A stretch of 64,000 bases of DNA from Pasteurella atlantica (GCF_963693435.1 NZ_OY856306.1:1860001-1924000), one strand, 5' to 3'. Shown: positions 9,168-20,467, counted from the first letter of the stretch. Numbers and translations are program-made. Notes: generated by a model from the sequence alone, not told the origin.

Positions 9168-9896
9168 ATGGCATCTTTATTTATTGCAGGTACAGATACA
9201 GGTGTAGGTAAAACGATTGTTACTCGAGCATTCTTGCAGCTACTTGCACAGCATAATATTTCTGTCGCACCCTATAAACCCATTGCTTGTGGGACTGATG
9301 ATGATCATCTTATCGATCCCAATAGTGATGATTATATTTGTGAGAATAATAAAGACGTATTAATTTTGCAATCCAGTTGTGCAAAATTATTCGCTTATCA
9401 AGAAATTACTAGCTACTCTTTTAACAGTTTTAGTATGCCCATTTTTAGCGCATTAGGTGAAATTAATGGTATAAATATTGATAAATTATATGATGATTTA
9501 TATAACTTAGAGCAATTTCATCGAAATGTGTTGGTTGAAGGGACACACGGTTGGTTAACCCCTATCAATAAGGAATATAATTTTGAAGATTGGGTCAAAT
9601 CAACCAATATGCCTGTTGTTTTAGTCGTTGGTATTAAAGAAGGCTGTGTTAATCACGCTCAGCTTACTGCTCAAGCTATTCGTCAAAAAGGGGTAAATTT
9701 GATCGGTTGGGTAGCAAATCGGATTAATCCAGGATTACGTTATTACCCTAAATTAATCGAACTGTTAGATCAGAAAATCGATGCACCATTATTAGGAGAA
9801 ATTCCTTATATTCGACATCCAGCAAAACAAATGCTGACTAAGTATATTCAAAATCCACAACCACTGTTACAATACTTCGATAAACCGTGTAACTAA
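9168..9896 (+). CDS. bioD: ATP-dependent dethiobiotin synthetase
   Basis: This 242-residue protein has the P-loop GTDTGVGKT (residues 8-16), the substrate-lysine region APYKPIACG, and WVANRINPG and APLLGEIPY near the C-terminus. BioD closes the ureido ring of dethiobiotin from diaminopelargonate, CO2 and ATP. The usual EGAGGW motif reads EGTHGW (124-129), with His127 in place of a normally conserved Gly. No other bio gene is nearby. It is followed 11 bases later by yoaA on the same strand. The family assignment is firm; full activity is less certain because of the motif change. Confidence 0.88.
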   Translation: MASLFIAGTDTGVGKTIVTRAFLQLLAQHNISVAPYKPIACGTDDDHLIDPNSDDYICENNKDVLILQSSCAKLFAYQEITSYSFNSFSMPIFSALGEINGINIDKLYDDLYNLEQFHRNVLVEGTHGWLTPINKEYNFEDWVKSTNMPVVLVVGIKEGCVNHAQLTAQAIRQKGVNLIGWVANRINPGLRYYPKLIELLDQKIDAPLLGEIPYIRHPAKQMLTKYIQNPQPLLQYFDKPCN

Positions 9897-9907
9897 TTGT
9901 AGATTTA

Positions 9908-11830
9908 ATGAAATTAGAACAAAAAATTATTGAATCCTTTGATGCCAATGGTGTGTTAAGCAAAAATATCAAAGGATTTTCTCCTCGTGATGCCCAATCT
10001 AAAATGGCAAAATTAGTGGGGGTGGCGATCACTTATAAAAATTCTGTGGTGGTAGAAGCTGGCACTGGAACAGGTAAAACTTTTGCTTATTTAGTCCCTG
10101 CTCTACTTTCCAAAAAGAAAACCATTATTTCTACAGGATCAAAAAATCTACAAGATCAACTTTTTAATCGAGATCTACCGACTATTCAAAAAGCCTTAAA
10201 TTACACAGGAAAAATTGCGTTATTAAAAGGGCGAGCCAATTATTTATGTTTAGATCGTTTAGATCAACTAATTGCAATGGGGGTGGCTGGAGATCGCTCT
10301 GTTTTAGCTGATTTATCTAAAGTTCGTAAATGGCAAACTGCAACAAAAACAGGCGATTTAACAGAATGTATTAGTATTGCAGAAGACAGCCCGATTTTAC
10401 CACAATTGGTAAGCACCACCGATAATTGTTTAGGTTCTGACTGCCCTCAATTTAAAGAATGTTATGTCGTCAAAGCTCGTCAAAAAGCAATGAGTTCCGA
10501 TATTGTCGTCGTTAATCACCATTTATTTTGTGCAGATATGGCAGTAAAGGAAACAGGGTTTGGTGAGCTTATTCCTGAAGCAGAATTAGTTATTTTTGAT
10601 GAAGCTCATCAACTGCCAGATATTGCTAGTCAATATTTTGGAAAATCCCTCACTTCTCGCCAATTACTCGATATTTGCAAAGATAGCAATATTGTTTATC
10701 GTACTGAATTAAAAGATGCCAAACAGCTTGGTACTGCCTCTGATCATTTACAAAAAGTGATTCAAGATTTCCGTTTATTACTGGGTGGCACGACAGTAAA
10801 AGGAAATTTAAGAGAATTATTTCAAAATCAACAAGTTACAGACGGACTTAATAAACTGGTTGAAAATATTGAATTTCTAAGTGAAGTAGTCAAAAAATCC
10901 CTAGGACGTTCAGACACCTTAGATAAAATTTTTGAGCGTTTAGCCGAAGTAAAAAACTTTCTTAAAGCGATATCTGATACTTCCGTTACTGGATACTGTT
11001 ACTGGTATGAAGGAAATGGACGTTATTTTGGGTTACATATTACCCCTCTAACGGTGGCAGATAAATTTGGGGATCGACTTAATCTACAAAAAATTGGCTG
11101 GGTCTTTACCTCTGCAACCTTAGAGGTAGGGGGAAAATTTGACCATTTTTGCCAACGTTTAGGAATTGAAAGTGCCCATAAAATGATTTTACAAAGTCCT
11201 TTTGATTATCAAAAACAATCATTACTTTGTGTTCCTCGCTACTTGCCTGCAACCAATCGTAATAATACCCTTTCTGAATTAGGGAAAATGTTACAACCTG
11301 TGATTGAAGCCAACAAGGGGCGTTGTTTTTTACTTTGCACCTCTTATTTTATGATGCGAGGATTAGCCGATTTCCTACGAGAAAACAGTAACCTTAATGT
11401 GTTATTACAAGGTGAAACCAGCAAAAGTGAATTACTTGAACAATTTACGAAAAAGAAACATAGCGTATTAGTCGCCACTCAAAGTTTTTGGGAAGGCATT
11501 GATGTACGAGGAGATGCCCTTTCTCTTGTTATTATTGATAAACTCCCCTTTAGCTCCCCTGATGAGCCATTATTAAAAGCGCGAATGGAAGATTGCCAAT
11601 TACAAGGAGGCAATCCTTTCAATGATATACAAATTCCAGAAGCCGTCATCACCTTAAAACAAGGGGTTGGACGACTTATTCGAGATATCAAAGACCGAGG
11701 GGTTATCTTAATTTGTGATTCTCGTTTAGTAAACCGCCAATATGGTGCAACCTTTTTAAAAAGTTTACCTAGATCAAAAAGAACACGAGATCTTCAAAAA
11801 GTCGTTAATTTTTTAAAAGATAAGCGGTAA
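9908..11830 (+). CDS. yoaA: ATP-dependent DNA helicase YoaA (XPD/DinG family)
   Basis: This 640-residue superfamily 2 helicase has Walker A EAGTGTGKT (50-58) and a DEAH box (231-234). C114, C174, C179 and C185 are spaced as the four ligands of the XPD-type iron-sulfur cluster. The C-terminal motifs SFWEGIDVRG and QGVGRLIRD are also present. YoaA is a 5'-3' helicase that works in DNA repair; E. coli YoaA is close in size. The last codons and stop (AAG CGG TAA) are themselves an uptake-signal core. It probably forms a short operon with bioD. Confidence 0.92.
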   Translation: MKLEQKIIESFDANGVLSKNIKGFSPRDAQSKMAKLVGVAITYKNSVVVEAGTGTGKTFAYLVPALLSKKKTIISTGSKNLQDQLFNRDLPTIQKALNYTGKIALLKGRANYLCLDRLDQLIAMGVAGDRSVLADLSKVRKWQTATKTGDLTECISIAEDSPILPQLVSTTDNCLGSDCPQFKECYVVKARQKAMSSDIVVVNHHLFCADMAVKETGFGELIPEAELVIFDEAHQLPDIASQYFGKSLTSRQLLDICKDSNIVYRTELKDAKQLGTASDHLQKVIQDFRLLLGGTTVKGNLRELFQNQQVTDGLNKLVENIEFLSEVVKKSLGRSDTLDKIFERLAEVKNFLKAISDTSVTGYCYWYEGNGRYFGLHITPLTVADKFGDRLNLQKIGWVFTSATLEVGGKFDHFCQRLGIESAHKMILQSPFDYQKQSLLCVPRYLPATNRNNTLSELGKMLQPVIEANKGRCFLLCTSYFMMRGLADFLRENSNLNVLLQGETSKSELLEQFTKKKHSVLVATQSFWEGIDVRGDALSLVIIDKLPFSSPDEPLLKARMEDCQLQGGNPFNDIQIPEAVITLKQGVGRLIRDIKDRGVILICDSRLVNRQYGATFLKSLPRSKRTRDLQKVVNFLKDKR

Positions 11831-11875
11831 GATCTTCAAATAAATTTGCAAATTTTTATCAACATCATACCGCTT
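11822..11875. repeat. Paired uptake-signal cores after yoaA
   Basis: AAGCGGT (11822-11828) and the inverted ACCGCTT (11869-11875) flank TAAATTTGCAAATTTTTA. The left core is inside the yoaA stop region. The structure may reduce read-through into the LrgA-like gene. Confidence 0.5.
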
Positions 11876-11885
11876 AGGAAAAGCA

Positions 11886-12299
11886 ATGTTACAGTCAATT
11901 ATTAAATTTTTTATCTCTTTAGCTATTCTTTTTGCAATGTTGCATTTAGGGGAAAGTATTAATCAGCTTATTCCTATTGGTATTCCGAGCAGTATTTGGG
12001 GAATGATATTACTCTTTCTCTGTCTGACGGCAGGTATCATCAATGTGGAATGGATTATTCCTAGTGCCAGAATACTTACTCGTTATATGACGTTATTTTT
12101 TCTCCCTATTTGTGTCGGTATTATTGAACACAAATACCTGTTTAGTCACTATTTAAATTCTTTCTTTTTGGCTATTTTTTTAAGTACTGTTATTTCTTTA
12201 ATTGTGATTACGTATTTCTCACAATGGTTATTAAACAAACAACTTAAGAAAAAACGTTATTTACATCATCAACTTAGAAGAGAAAAAGACAATGGCTAA
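11886..12299 (+). CDS. LrgA/CidA-family membrane protein (YohJ-like)
   Basis: This 137-residue protein has four hydrophobic segments and the family pattern IPIGIPSSIWGMILLFLCL followed by LTRYMTLFFLPICVGI. LrgA/CidA proteins resemble holins and act with LrgB/CidB partners in murein-hydrolase control or small-metabolite export. The basic tail (KQLKKKRYLHHQLRREK) is cytoplasmic. The stop overlaps the next gene by 8 bases, as is usual for these pairs. Confidence 0.88.
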   Translation: MLQSIIKFFISLAILFAMLHLGESINQLIPIGIPSSIWGMILLFLCLTAGIINVEWIIPSARILTRYMTLFFLPICVGIIEHKYLFSHYLNSFFLAIFLSTVISLIVITYFSQWLLNKQLKKKRYLHHQLRREKDNG

Positions 12300-12990
12300 T
12301 ATTTATCTCTATTATTATGTATTTCTAACCATTATTGTTTTTATACTCAGTTTAAAATTAAGTCAAAAAATTAACATCACTCTGCTCAGCCCTTTTTTGA
12401 TTGGTTTAACCGTTTTGGCAATAATTTTGATTACCACAAAAATACCTTATCAAGATTATTATCAAGGTAATGAAATTTTAGTGAAATTACTCAATATTTC
12501 CATTGTGGCATTAGCCTACCCTTTTTATGAACAGCTTTCGCAAATTCGACGTTATTGGAAAAGTATTTTGATCATTGTGATTTTTGCGACGACTTTTTCA
12601 ATGCTCACAGGTGTAGTCTTTACGTTATTACTAGGCGGCGATACTGCCATTCTCGCCTCTGTATTACCAAAATCTGTGACAACACCCATTGCCGTTGCCA
12701 TTTCTAAAGAAATCAACGGTGAACCTGCGATTACCGCTGTTGGAGTCACTGTTGCTGGATTAATTGGTTCAAGTTTTGGCTTAACCATTTTAAACTGGTG
12801 TAATATTAAAAATCCTAAAGCTATTGGTTTAGGAATGGGGGCTGTAAGCCACGCATTAGGTACCGCTCGTAGCTTAGAAGTAAGTTTAAAAATGGGTAGT
12901 TTTTCTTCTATCTCATTAGTCCTATGTGGTGTTTTATCTTCTCTTTTTGCCCCTTTCGTGATGAAAATTATTCTATTATTTATCAACTAA
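12292..12990 (+). CDS. LrgB/CidB-family membrane protein (YohK-like)
   Basis: This 232-residue polytopic protein has the conserved core LPKSVTTPIAVAISKEINGEPAITAVGV, followed by GLGMGAVSHALGTARSLE. It is the obligate partner of the preceding LrgA-like protein. In several bacteria the LrgAB/YohJK type is tied to pyruvate, glycolate or uridine movement or to autolysis control; which applies here cannot be read from the sequence. Overlap with the upstream gene supports coupled translation. Confidence 0.88.
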   Translation: MANIYLYYYVFLTIIVFILSLKLSQKINITLLSPFLIGLTVLAIILITTKIPYQDYYQGNEILVKLLNISIVALAYPFYEQLSQIRRYWKSILIIVIFATTFSMLTGVVFTLLLGGDTAILASVLPKSVTTPIAVAISKEINGEPAITAVGVTVAGLIGSSFGLTILNWCNIKNPKAIGLGMGAVSHALGTARSLEVSLKMGSFSSISLVLCGVLSSLFAPFVMKIILLFIN

Positions 12991-13046
12991 AGCATTTACA
13001 ATATACTATAAAGGTAAAAATACCGTAATTTAATAAACGAGAACTT

Positions 13047-14825
13047 ATGACGAAATTATCCTCTTTTGATTTAGATAAAATTACCCAAGATCAATCTACG
13101 TGGAGTACATTTAAACGCCTTTGGCCAATGATTACGCCTTTTAAATGGGGAATTATTGCCTCAGTTATCGCCTTAATTATCAATGCAGTAGTTGATGGTT
13201 ATCTCATTTCTATGCTTAAACCTCTTATTGATAAAGGATTTGGAACAGAACAGAGAGATTTCCTAAAAATGATGGCATTTATCGTAGTCGGCTTAATCTT
13301 TATGCGTGGTTTCAGTAGCTTTGCTGCCACTTATTGCCTTGCTTGGGTAAACGGTAAGGTGGTAATGAGTATGCGTCAAAAAGTCTTTAAGCATTTAATG
13401 TTTATGCCCGTGGATTTTTTTGATCAAAACTCATCAGGAAAACTACTCTCTCGTATCACCTATGATTCAGAGCAAATTGCAGGGGCTTCTGCCAGTGCAT
13501 TACAAACCATTGTTCGAGAAGGGGCTTATGTCATATTCTTAATGGGAACAATGTTTTATTACAGTTGGCGTTTGTCTTTGGTGCTACTTATCATTGGACC
13601 TATTATTGCCATTTTAGTCCGTCTCATCTCCAAACGTTTTCGTGAAATGAGCCGTAATATGCAAAAATCAATGGGTTCAATGACAGAAAGTGCCGAACAA
13701 ATGCTACGAGGTCATAAAGTTGTTCTCTCATTTGGAGGACAAAAAGTGGAAGAACGACGCTTTAACCATACCAGTAATGATATGCGTCGTAAGGGAATGA
13801 AGTTAATGGCAGTAAGTGCTATTTCTAATCCTATTATTCAAATTATTGCCTCTTTAGCATTAGGCGTAGTCCTCTATCTTGCGGGTTCACCTGAAATTAT
13901 GGGGAATGACCTTACTGCAGGAGAATTTGCTGCAGTACTGGCTTCTCTACTTGCAATGATGCGTCCTTTAAAAACCTTAACAGAAGTTAATGCTCAATTC
14001 CAAAAAGGGATGGCTGCTTGTCAAACCTTATTTACGTTGTTTGACTTACCAACAGAAAAAGATAATGGCACACACTGTGTGACACAAATAAAAGGTGATA
14101 TTTGTTTTGATGATGTCACTTTTACTTACAGTACCAAAAATGAACCCGCATTAAGTCACCTTTCTTTTAATCTTCCAGCAGGAAAAACTTTTGCATTAGT
14201 CGGTCGTTCTGGTTCTGGTAAATCAACTATTGCCAATTTAATTACCCGTTTTTATGACATTGATAGTGGAAAAATTACCCTTGACGGCATTGATATTTGT
14301 GATTATAAATTAAACAACCTTAGAGAACAATGCTCTATTGTTTCTCAACAAGTACATTTATTTAATGATACGATCGCAAATAATATTGCTTATGCTGCCA
14401 AAGATAAATATACCCAAGAACAAATTATTCAAGCAGCAACAGCCGCTCACGCAATGGAATTTATTGAAAAAATGCCACAAGGATTGGATAGTATTATCGG
14501 AGAAAATGGTGTCAGCCTTTCAGGAGGACAACGCCAACGTATTGCAATTGCACGTGCATTATTACGCAATTCACCCATTTTAGTGCTTGATGAAGCAACA
14601 TCAGCCCTTGATACAGAATCAGAACGTGCCATTCAATCAGCCCTTGAGGAGCTACAAAAAAATCGTACCGTACTAGTGATTGCTCACCGTCTATCAACAA
14701 TTGAGAAAGCCGATGAAATTTTAGTTATTGACCAAGGGAAAATTATTGAACGAGGCTCACATTCTAAACTTATTGCAAAAAATGGTGCATATAAGCAATT
14801 ACATAGCTTACAATTTGAGCAATAA
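13047..14825 (+). CDS. msbA: Lipid A/LPS-core flippase, ABC transporter MsbA
   Basis: This 592-residue half-transporter has six transmembrane helices in residues about 25-310 and a nucleotide-binding domain in the last 240. Walker A is GRSGSGKST (386-394), the signature is LSGGQRQR (about 490), and Walker B is ILVLDEAT (about 511). MsbA dimers flip core-lipid A across the inner membrane. In H. influenzae and E. coli msbA is usually followed by lpxK; here lpxK is not adjacent, and the next gene is coaD on the opposite strand. Length and motifs are intact. Confidence 0.95.
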   Translation: MTKLSSFDLDKITQDQSTWSTFKRLWPMITPFKWGIIASVIALIINAVVDGYLISMLKPLIDKGFGTEQRDFLKMMAFIVVGLIFMRGFSSFAATYCLAWVNGKVVMSMRQKVFKHLMFMPVDFFDQNSSGKLLSRITYDSEQIAGASASALQTIVREGAYVIFLMGTMFYYSWRLSLVLLIIGPIIAILVRLISKRFREMSRNMQKSMGSMTESAEQMLRGHKVVLSFGGQKVEERRFNHTSNDMRRKGMKLMAVSAISNPIIQIIASLALGVVLYLAGSPEIMGNDLTAGEFAAVLASLLAMMRPLKTLTEVNAQFQKGMAACQTLFTLFDLPTEKDNGTHCVTQIKGDICFDDVTFTYSTKNEPALSHLSFNLPAGKTFALVGRSGSGKSTIANLITRFYDIDSGKITLDGIDICDYKLNNLREQCSIVSQQVHLFNDTIANNIAYAAKDKYTQEQIIQAATAAHAMEFIEKMPQGLDSIIGENGVSLSGGQRQRIAIARALLRNSPILVLDEATSALDTESERAIQSALEELQKNRTVLVIAHRLSTIEKADEILVIDQGKIIERGSHSKLIAKNGAYKQLHSLQFEQ

Positions 14826-14843
14826 GGATTAATTATAAAAAAT

Positions 14844-14897
14844 AAGCGGTTAGATTTGATGAAAAATTTGCAAATTTTTCTAACAAAGTGACCGCTT
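14844..14897. terminator. Bidirectional uptake-signal hairpin between msbA and coaD
   Basis: AAGCGGT (14844) and ACCGCTT (14891) enclose the perfect 20-base palindrome GAAAAATTTGCAAATTTTTC (14861-14880). The genes on both sides converge here, so a shared terminator is the natural reading. Confidence 0.65.
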
Positions 14898-14924
14898 GAT
14901 TTTTAGGTTTGGTTTAAAATTAAA

Positions 14925-15392
14925 TTATAAATTTAAAAGTGCTTGATTAACCACATCAGGAACAAATTGGCTGACATCTCCCTTATGATAATAAATTTCT
15001 CTAACTTGCGTAGAAGATAAATATCGCCATTCAACGGAAGGAGGAAGAAAAATGGTTTCTAATTTTGGAAGTAATTTTTCATTCAGTTGAGCAAGCTGTA
15101 TTTCATACTCAACATCATTACTGTTACGAATACCTCGAAGAAGTGCCTTTGCTTGGTGTTTTTGAGCCAGCTCAACAAGTAATCCATCAAAGCCTATTAC
15201 TTCCGCATTACTTAAATGTTGAATACTTTGCTGCACTAAATGAACACGTTGCTCCAATTCAAAAAGAGGTTTTTTGGTGGGATTTTTAGCTACTGCAATA
15301 ATGATATTAGAAAATAATCTTGAAGCTCGTTCAATTTGATCTAGGTGACCATTTGTTATTGGGTCAAATGTTCCTGCATAAATAACTTTCAT
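14925..15392 (-). CDS. coaD: Phosphopantetheine adenylyltransferase
   Basis: This 155-residue nucleotidyltransferase makes dephospho-CoA from 4'-phosphopantetheine and ATP, the penultimate step of CoA synthesis. It has the N-terminal [11 protein letters not shown] motif (8-18, with the T/HxGH elements), [14 protein letters not shown], and the C-terminal SSTQVRE motif. The gene overlaps waaA by 4 bases, the arrangement once named kdtB after kdtA. Confidence 0.95.
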   Translation of the reverse strand: MKVIYAGTFDPITNGHLDQIERASRLFSNIIIAVAKNPTKKPLFELEQRVHLVQQSIQHLSNAEVIGFDGLLVELAQKHQAKALLRGIRNSNDVEYEIQLAQLNEKLLPKLETIFLPPSVEWRYLSSTQVREIYYHKGDVSQFVPDVVNQALLNL

Positions 15393-16678
15393 TCTGTTTT
15401 CTCTTGTAAATAAGGAGTGAGTAAACTTAAGTGACGTTTTAATGCTCCCTGGTTTTCTTTGAGTACTTGAAAACCTGCATCGCCTATTTGTTTACAATAG
15501 TTTGTATTTTCTAATAACGATCGTACCGCTTGAATAAGAGCCTCAGTATCACTTTGGATTTCAATAAAACCATTAATATAACTTAGTTTTTCATAAATTT
15601 CAGTAAAGTTATAAGTATGAACTCCTGAAATAACGGGCAGTTTAAATGCAATAGGTTCAAGGGGATTATGCCCACCTTGTTTTATCAAACTTCCCCCTAC
15701 AAAAGCAATATTTGCTAATCCATAAAGTAACATCATTTCCCCCATTGTATCACCCAGTAAAATAGAAATTTCAGGGGTAAAAGATTGCTGATGCGATCGC
15801 CGAATAAAATTCATTTCCGTTTTTTTAATAATATTGGCGACACTTTCAAAACGCTCTGGATGACGAGGAACGAGAATAAGAATAAGATCTGGATAATCTT
15901 TTAATAATTCCTGATGTGCATTTAAAATAAGTTGATCTTCGCCTTCGTGAGTACTACCTGCAATCCAAATTGGACGTTGTGTTACATTTAATGAATGCTT
16001 AAGTTGTATAATTTGTTGATGTAATGCTTCATCAACATTAAGATCAAATTTTAAATTACCTGTATTAATTAAATATTGTTCCTCAATACCTAGTTCTAGA
16101 TAACGATCAGCACTTGTTTTATCTTGTGCCATAATCAACGTAATACTATCTAACATTGGACGAAGTAACTTTTTAACATAGCCATAGCGTTTTGTTGAAC
16201 GAGGAGATAAACGTGCATTAGCAATAATAAAAGGAATATTTCTTTGATTTGTATGATAAATTAAATTTGGCCATAACTCTGTTTCAACAACAATAATTGC
16301 CTTTGGTTGAACAAAATTAAGAAATTTTTTTACGAAATAAGGAATATCATAGGGCAGATAAAAATGAAAAACGCTCTCTCCAAAAGCGGCCTTAACCCGT
16401 TCAGAACCCGTTGGAGTTACCGTTGTGAAAGTAAGCGGTAAGTTTGGATAATCTTTTTGCAATTTTTTTACTAATGGCGTAATGGCTATCACTTCGCCCA
16501 CTGATGCTGCGTGAATAACAAGACCATTTTTTTTAATTTTATGTTGTTGATTATAAATGGCATAACGTTCACCTAATCTTTGTCGATATGCAGGTTGCTT
16601 TATACTACGTCTTAGCATTTCCAGTAAAATCAATGGCTGTAGGAGATAGCTCATAATTGTGTAACATTTTAACATCAT
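15389..16678 (-). CDS. waaA: 3-deoxy-D-manno-octulosonic acid (Kdo) transferase
   Basis: This 429-residue GT-B glycosyltransferase has an N-terminal membrane anchor ([16 protein letters not shown]). Hallmarks include [41 protein letters not shown] and [17 protein letters not shown]. It transfers Kdo from CMP-Kdo to lipid IVA on the cytoplasmic face. Pasteurellaceae enzymes usually add one Kdo and pair with a Kdo kinase; the kinase is not in the window. The start overlaps the upstream ligase gene by 4 bases, giving a ligase-waaA-coaD operon. Confidence 0.93.
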   Translation of the reverse strand: MMLKCYTIMSYLLQPLILLEMLRRSIKQPAYRQRLGERYAIYNQQHKIKKNGLVIHAASVGEVIAITPLVKKLQKDYPNLPLTFTTVTPTGSERVKAAFGESVFHFYLPYDIPYFVKKFLNFVQPKAIIVVETELWPNLIYHTNQRNIPFIIANARLSPRSTKRYGYVKKLLRPMLDSITLIMAQDKTSADRYLELGIEEQYLINTGNLKFDLNVDEALHQQIIQLKHSLNVTQRPIWIAGSTHEGEDQLILNAHQELLKDYPDLILILVPRHPERFESVANIIKKTEMNFIRRSHQQSFTPEISILLGDTMGEMMLLYGLANIAFVGGSLIKQGGHNPLEPIAFKLPVISGVHTYNFTEIYEKLSYINGFIEIQSDTEALIQAVRSLLENTNYCKQIGDAGFQVLKENQGALKRHLSLLTPYLQEKTE

Positions 16679-17901
16679 TGATCTTCCTGTATTGCGATTC
16701 TTTGTAAGCTAAGTAAAAGAGTCACACCAACAAAATAAAACATTGTTCCCGAATTATGTGATAAAAAAGATTGTGTTAAACAGTAACCCATTGTAGCAAC
16801 AATATGCACAATTCCTAACGTACCCAAAAGCGTTGGTAATGGCTTAGCACTTTGTTTTATGCCTTTCAAAAACAAGTTAAAAGGAACAAAAAAGATGGCT
16901 AATAACGCAAGTAAACCGAATACTCCCCGTGCTGAACCATCGTGTAAGAATTGATTATGGGCGTGATCATATCTCGCAGCCAATCGGGAGATGTAACCTT
17001 GTTCTGAATGTTGTTTACGCATTTTTTTTACACCTTCTAGTCCCCAACCTAAAAGTGGTTTTTGATCTATGCCGTGTAATGCACTTTTATACATCTCTAA
17101 TCTTGCCCCTACAGAGGAATAACATTTATTTTTATTCATACACAAAGAGGCTTCAGTATAAATTCTATTCCATCTTGTTTCTGCCGTATTATAGCTGATA
17201 TAACCAAATAGAATAGTAGAAAGCAGAATAAGTAATAATACCGTTTTGGAAAATAAATGACGATAGAACCAAAGAATAAACCCAGTTGCAATAAGAAAGC
17301 CAATAATTGCACCACGAGAAAAACAGAGAATACTTGCTATAAATCCAAGTAAAAATGCAATGCTTGAGAAAATAGCAAGTAACTTATTTTTAAGTTGATA
17401 AAAGTAGAGACCAATACAAAGTGAAAAAAGGGAAAGGCTTATTGCAATATCACTGGCTTGAATTTTATTGTGCTGCGGAAATGGAAAAGGAATATGCAGA
17501 TAATATTTTTGAATAAGAGCAACGATACCAGCAATAAAACTCGCCGTCACAATCGCATAAAGTATCCAAAGAGGTTTAATTTTTATATGAGAAAATAAAG
17601 TTAAAAAAGGTAATATAAGTAATATACGACTAGGTAGATCCAATTCTCTCAACTTTCCCTGATGTATAATCAATGAAAGAATAAACAATGCAAAGTAACC
17701 AATAAAAGAAACAATAAATAGTTTATTTTCAGGGTTAATCTTAAATGTCTTATTTTTAAGATTAACAATAATAAAATAAAGTCCCGAAAAGAATAAAATC
17801 GCAGGAATAATAGTATAACTTGCTCTAAAGTGTAAAGTTAATATAAAAAATACACCTGTGAGTAAAGTATAAATATTGATACGATTTAATATTGATAACA
17901 T
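16675..17901 (-). CDS. O-antigen ligase / Wzy-like polytopic membrane protein
   Basis: This 408-residue protein has about ten hydrophobic segments and one large periplasmic loop holding GARLEMYKSALHGI, LGWGLEGVKKM and the motif YDHAHNQFLHDGSARG. That loop is typical of the Wzy_C/WaaL superfamily, where the loop Arg and His residues are essential. Such enzymes join undecaprenyl-linked glycan to lipid A-core, or polymerise it. Its place directly upstream of waaA favours a ligase role (waaL). A strong GGAG lies 8 bases before the ATG. Confidence 0.8.
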   Translation of the reverse strand: MLSILNRINIYTLLTGVFFILTLHFRASYTIIPAILFFSGLYFIIVNLKNKTFKINPENKLFIVSFIGYFALFILSLIIHQGKLRELDLPSRILLILPFLTLFSHIKIKPLWILYAIVTASFIAGIVALIQKYYLHIPFPFPQHNKIQASDIAISLSLFSLCIGLYFYQLKNKLLAIFSSIAFLLGFIASILCFSRGAIIGFLIATGFILWFYRHLFSKTVLLLILLSTILFGYISYNTAETRWNRIYTEASLCMNKNKCYSSVGARLEMYKSALHGIDQKPLLGWGLEGVKKMRKQHSEQGYISRLAARYDHAHNQFLHDGSARGVFGLLALLAIFFVPFNLFLKGIKQSAKPLPTLLGTLGIVHIVATMGYCLTQSFLSHNSGTMFYFVGVTLLLSLQRIAIQEDQ

Positions 17902-17962
17902 AATAATATCTCCTACTCGGGTATAACTATTTAAAAAATTGATAAGCTAAATAACAGTTTAA

Positions 17963-18799
17963 TTACCTTATTGTTGTAAATAAAGCAAACAGTTCATTTA
18001 CTTTTACTCTTGATTTCGGATTTTGTCCAATAAAACGTTGTACAGGAAAACTAAATAATTTAGCATTCTGGTAAATTTCTCGTGTAAATTCAGTATCGTG
18101 ATTAGAAATCAAAACAGAAATATTTTTGCTTGCAAGTTGTTTTGCATATTCAGCTAATTGTTTTTGCTGTTCAAGGTTAAAGCCGCCACTAGAATAACTA
18201 GTAAAATTAGAATCTTGTACTAAAGGTGCATAAGGTGGATCACAATAAACCACATAATCATCTGGGTGTTGATCTAAATATTCAAATGTCTGTTTAAAGT
18301 CTGCACAAATAAATTCAGCTTTTTGGGCTTTTTGAGAAAAGAAGTGTAACTCTTTCTCTGGAAAATAATGACTTTTATAATCGCCAAAAGGAACATTGTA
18401 TTTATGTTTATTATTATAACGGCATAATCCATTAAAACCAAAACGGTTTAAGTATAAAAAAAGAACAGAGCGACGAAATGGATCTGTGGAAAGATTAAAT
18501 TCATTACGACACTCATAATAAAAAGTTTTAGAATTTGCATTTTTATCTAAGAAAGTGACCGCTAGTTCCGATATATAATGTTCAACATCATTTTTTACTA
18601 TATTAAAAAGATTGATTAAATCGGGATTGATATCTGCGAGTATATAATGATCATAATCCGTATTAAGAAAAACCGAACCAGCACCAACAAAAGGCTCTAC
18701 TAAACATTTTCCTTGAGGTAAATGTTTACAAATTTCAGGTACGAGGCGATATTTCCCGCCCGCCCATTTTAAAAAAGGACGCTGTTTTTTAACATTCAT
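17963..18799 (-). CDS. dam: DNA adenine methyltransferase (GATC)
   Basis: The start at 18799 ([16 protein letters not shown]) matches family N-termini; the frame extends to 18850 but that would overlap aroB deeply. The 278-residue protein has motif [12 protein letters not shown], the catalytic DPPY in [11 protein letters not shown], and [12 protein letters not shown] typical of Dam. It methylates adenine in GATC and supports mismatch repair and replication timing. It overlaps the aroB end by 11 bases, in the aroK-aroB-dam order known from Haemophilus. Confidence 0.93.
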   Translation of the reverse strand: MNVKKQRPFLKWAGGKYRLVPEICKHLPQGKCLVEPFVGAGSVFLNTDYDHYILADINPDLINLFNIVKNDVEHYISELAVTFLDKNANSKTFYYECRNEFNLSTDPFRRSVLFLYLNRFGFNGLCRYNNKHKYNVPFGDYKSHYFPEKELHFFSQKAQKAEFICADFKQTFEYLDQHPDDYVVYCDPPYAPLVQDSNFTSYSSGGFNLEQQKQLAEYAKQLASKNISVLISNHDTEFTREIYQNAKLFSFPVQRFIGQNPKSRVKVNELFALFTTIR

Positions 18800-19922
18800 T
18801 GATATTATTCTTAAAAAAAGAAACCTCAGAACAACGTGCAATAGACTCAACTACCAATTCTTCACTCACATCTGCATTAATATAGGCTTGACCTAATGTT
18901 TTTAATAAAACTAAACGTAATTTTTTAGTTAGCATTTTTTTATCACGCCACATATAAGAGAGATAATCTTGAGGTTGCATTCCTTCTGGCGAGACTGTTG
19001 GTAAAACGGCACGTATTAATAACTTTTCAAGACGAGCAATTTCCTGTTGTGTCATATCTCCTAATAGATTTGATAAGACCGCAGCCTCTAACATACCAAC
19101 AGCAATGGCTTCACCGTGTAGCCAGTTTCCATAACCTAAGTGGCTTTCAACTGCGTGTCCGTAAGTATGTCCAAAATTAAGTAAAGCACGCTTGCCTTGT
19201 TCTTTTTCATCTTCTGCCACAATGTCTGCTTTTAATTGACAACAACGCTGAATACAAAATTCCAGTGCAGTTTGGTCTAAAGTAAGAAGATCATCAATAT
19301 GATTTTCTAGCCACTTAAAAAAATTAACATCTAAAATAGCACCATATTTAATAACTTCCGCCAATCCTGAGCAAAATTCTCTTTTGGGTAGCGTGTGCAA
19401 TGTGTTGGTATCAATAATTACTGCGATTGGTTGATGAAATGCACCAATCATATTCTTTCCTAAAGAATGATTAACGCCGGTTTTCCCTCCCACAGAGGAA
19501 TCAACCTGAGCCAATAATGTTGTGGGAATTTGAAGAAAGCGGATACCTCGCTGATAAGAGGCGGCTGCATAGCCCGCCATATCACCGACAACGCCACCAC
19601 CTAATGCAATAATCACAGAATTACGATGATGGTTTTTCTCCAATAGTGCAGTAAAAATTAAATTTAACGATTCAAGCGTTTTAAATTGTTCACCATCTGG
19701 TAGTAGAACGCTATCAATTTGACTACAACCTAATTGTTCAAGTGCCTTTGTAACTGTTGAAAGGTAATGCTGAGCAATGGTTGGATTTGAAACAATCATT
19801 ACTTTATCACCAGCTTTTAACGGTGCATAACTTTCAGGTAATGCTAATAAACCTGCCCCAATAGAAATTGGATAGTTAGGCGTACTACGTTGTTTATTGA
19901 GCTCTACCATTACCTTTAACAT
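18789..19922 (-). CDS. aroB: 3-dehydroquinate synthase
   Basis: This 377-residue enzyme of the shikimate pathway converts DAHP to 3-dehydroquinate using NAD and a divalent metal. It has the NAD-binding [16 protein letters not shown] and the following motifs [21 protein letters not shown] and [12 protein letters not shown]-type ([13 protein letters not shown]), with the metal-binding His. The start at 19922 is preceded by AAAGGA. Second gene of aroK-aroB-dam. Confidence 0.95.
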   Translation of the reverse strand: MLKVMVELNKQRSTPNYPISIGAGLLALPESYAPLKAGDKVMIVSNPTIAQHYLSTVTKALEQLGCSQIDSVLLPDGEQFKTLESLNLIFTALLEKNHHRNSVIIALGGGVVGDMAGYAAASYQRGIRFLQIPTTLLAQVDSSVGGKTGVNHSLGKNMIGAFHQPIAVIIDTNTLHTLPKREFCSGLAEVIKYGAILDVNFFKWLENHIDDLLTLDQTALEFCIQRCCQLKADIVAEDEKEQGKRALLNFGHTYGHAVESHLGYGNWLHGEAIAVGMLEAAVLSNLLGDMTQQEIARLEKLLIRAVLPTVSPEGMQPQDYLSYMWRDKKMLTKKLRLVLLKTLGQAYINADVSEELVVESIARCSEVSFFKNNINEC

Positions 19923-19948
19923 ATTTTATCCTTTCCAATCTGCTTAAA

Positions 19949-20467
19949 TTACAAATTATCCATTAAATCAATAATTTGAGAGGCCATTAATCTCGCACTT
20001 TGTTGATCTGTTTGTAGCGTGATATCTGCAATTTCTTCGTATAATGGATTACGTTGTTTCGCTAATTCCTCTAATACTGCTCTTGGATCTTCATTTTGTA
20101 ATAATGGACGTTTTTTATCACGCTGTGTACGTTCGAACTGCTTATCTACGGTTGTTTCAAGGTAGATCACAATTCCACGAGCAGACAACATATTGCGATT
20201 ATCTTTAGAAACAATAGTACCCCCACCTGTAGAAAGCACCACGCCTTGTTGTTGTGTAAGTTCATTGATGATCTTTTCTTCTCTTTTTCGAAAGCCTGCT
20301 TCACCTTCAAGATCAAATATCCAGTCAATATCAGCACCTGCACGCTGTTCAATTTCTGTATCAGAATCGACAAAATCCATTCCTAATAGTTGTGCGAGTT
20401 GGCGACCAATAGTGCTTTTCCCAGCCCCCATAGGACCAATTAAAAATATATTACGTTTTTCAGCCAT
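19949..20467 (-). CDS. aroK: Shikimate kinase
   Basis: This 172-residue P-loop kinase has GPMGAGKST (11-19), the shikimate-binding [11 protein letters not shown], the GGG in [11 protein letters not shown], and the LID Arg region RDKKRPLL. It phosphorylates shikimate in the aromatic pathway. First gene of the aroK-aroB-dam operon, 26 bases before aroB, with AGG five bases before the ATG. Confidence 0.95.
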   Translation of the reverse strand: MAEKRNIFLIGPMGAGKSTIGRQLAQLLGMDFVDSDTEIEQRAGADIDWIFDLEGEAGFRKREEKIINELTQQQGVVLSTGGGTIVSKDNRNMLSARGIVIYLETTVDKQFERTQRDKKRPLLQNEDPRAVLEELAKQRNPLYEEIADITLQTDQQSARLMASQIIDLMDNL

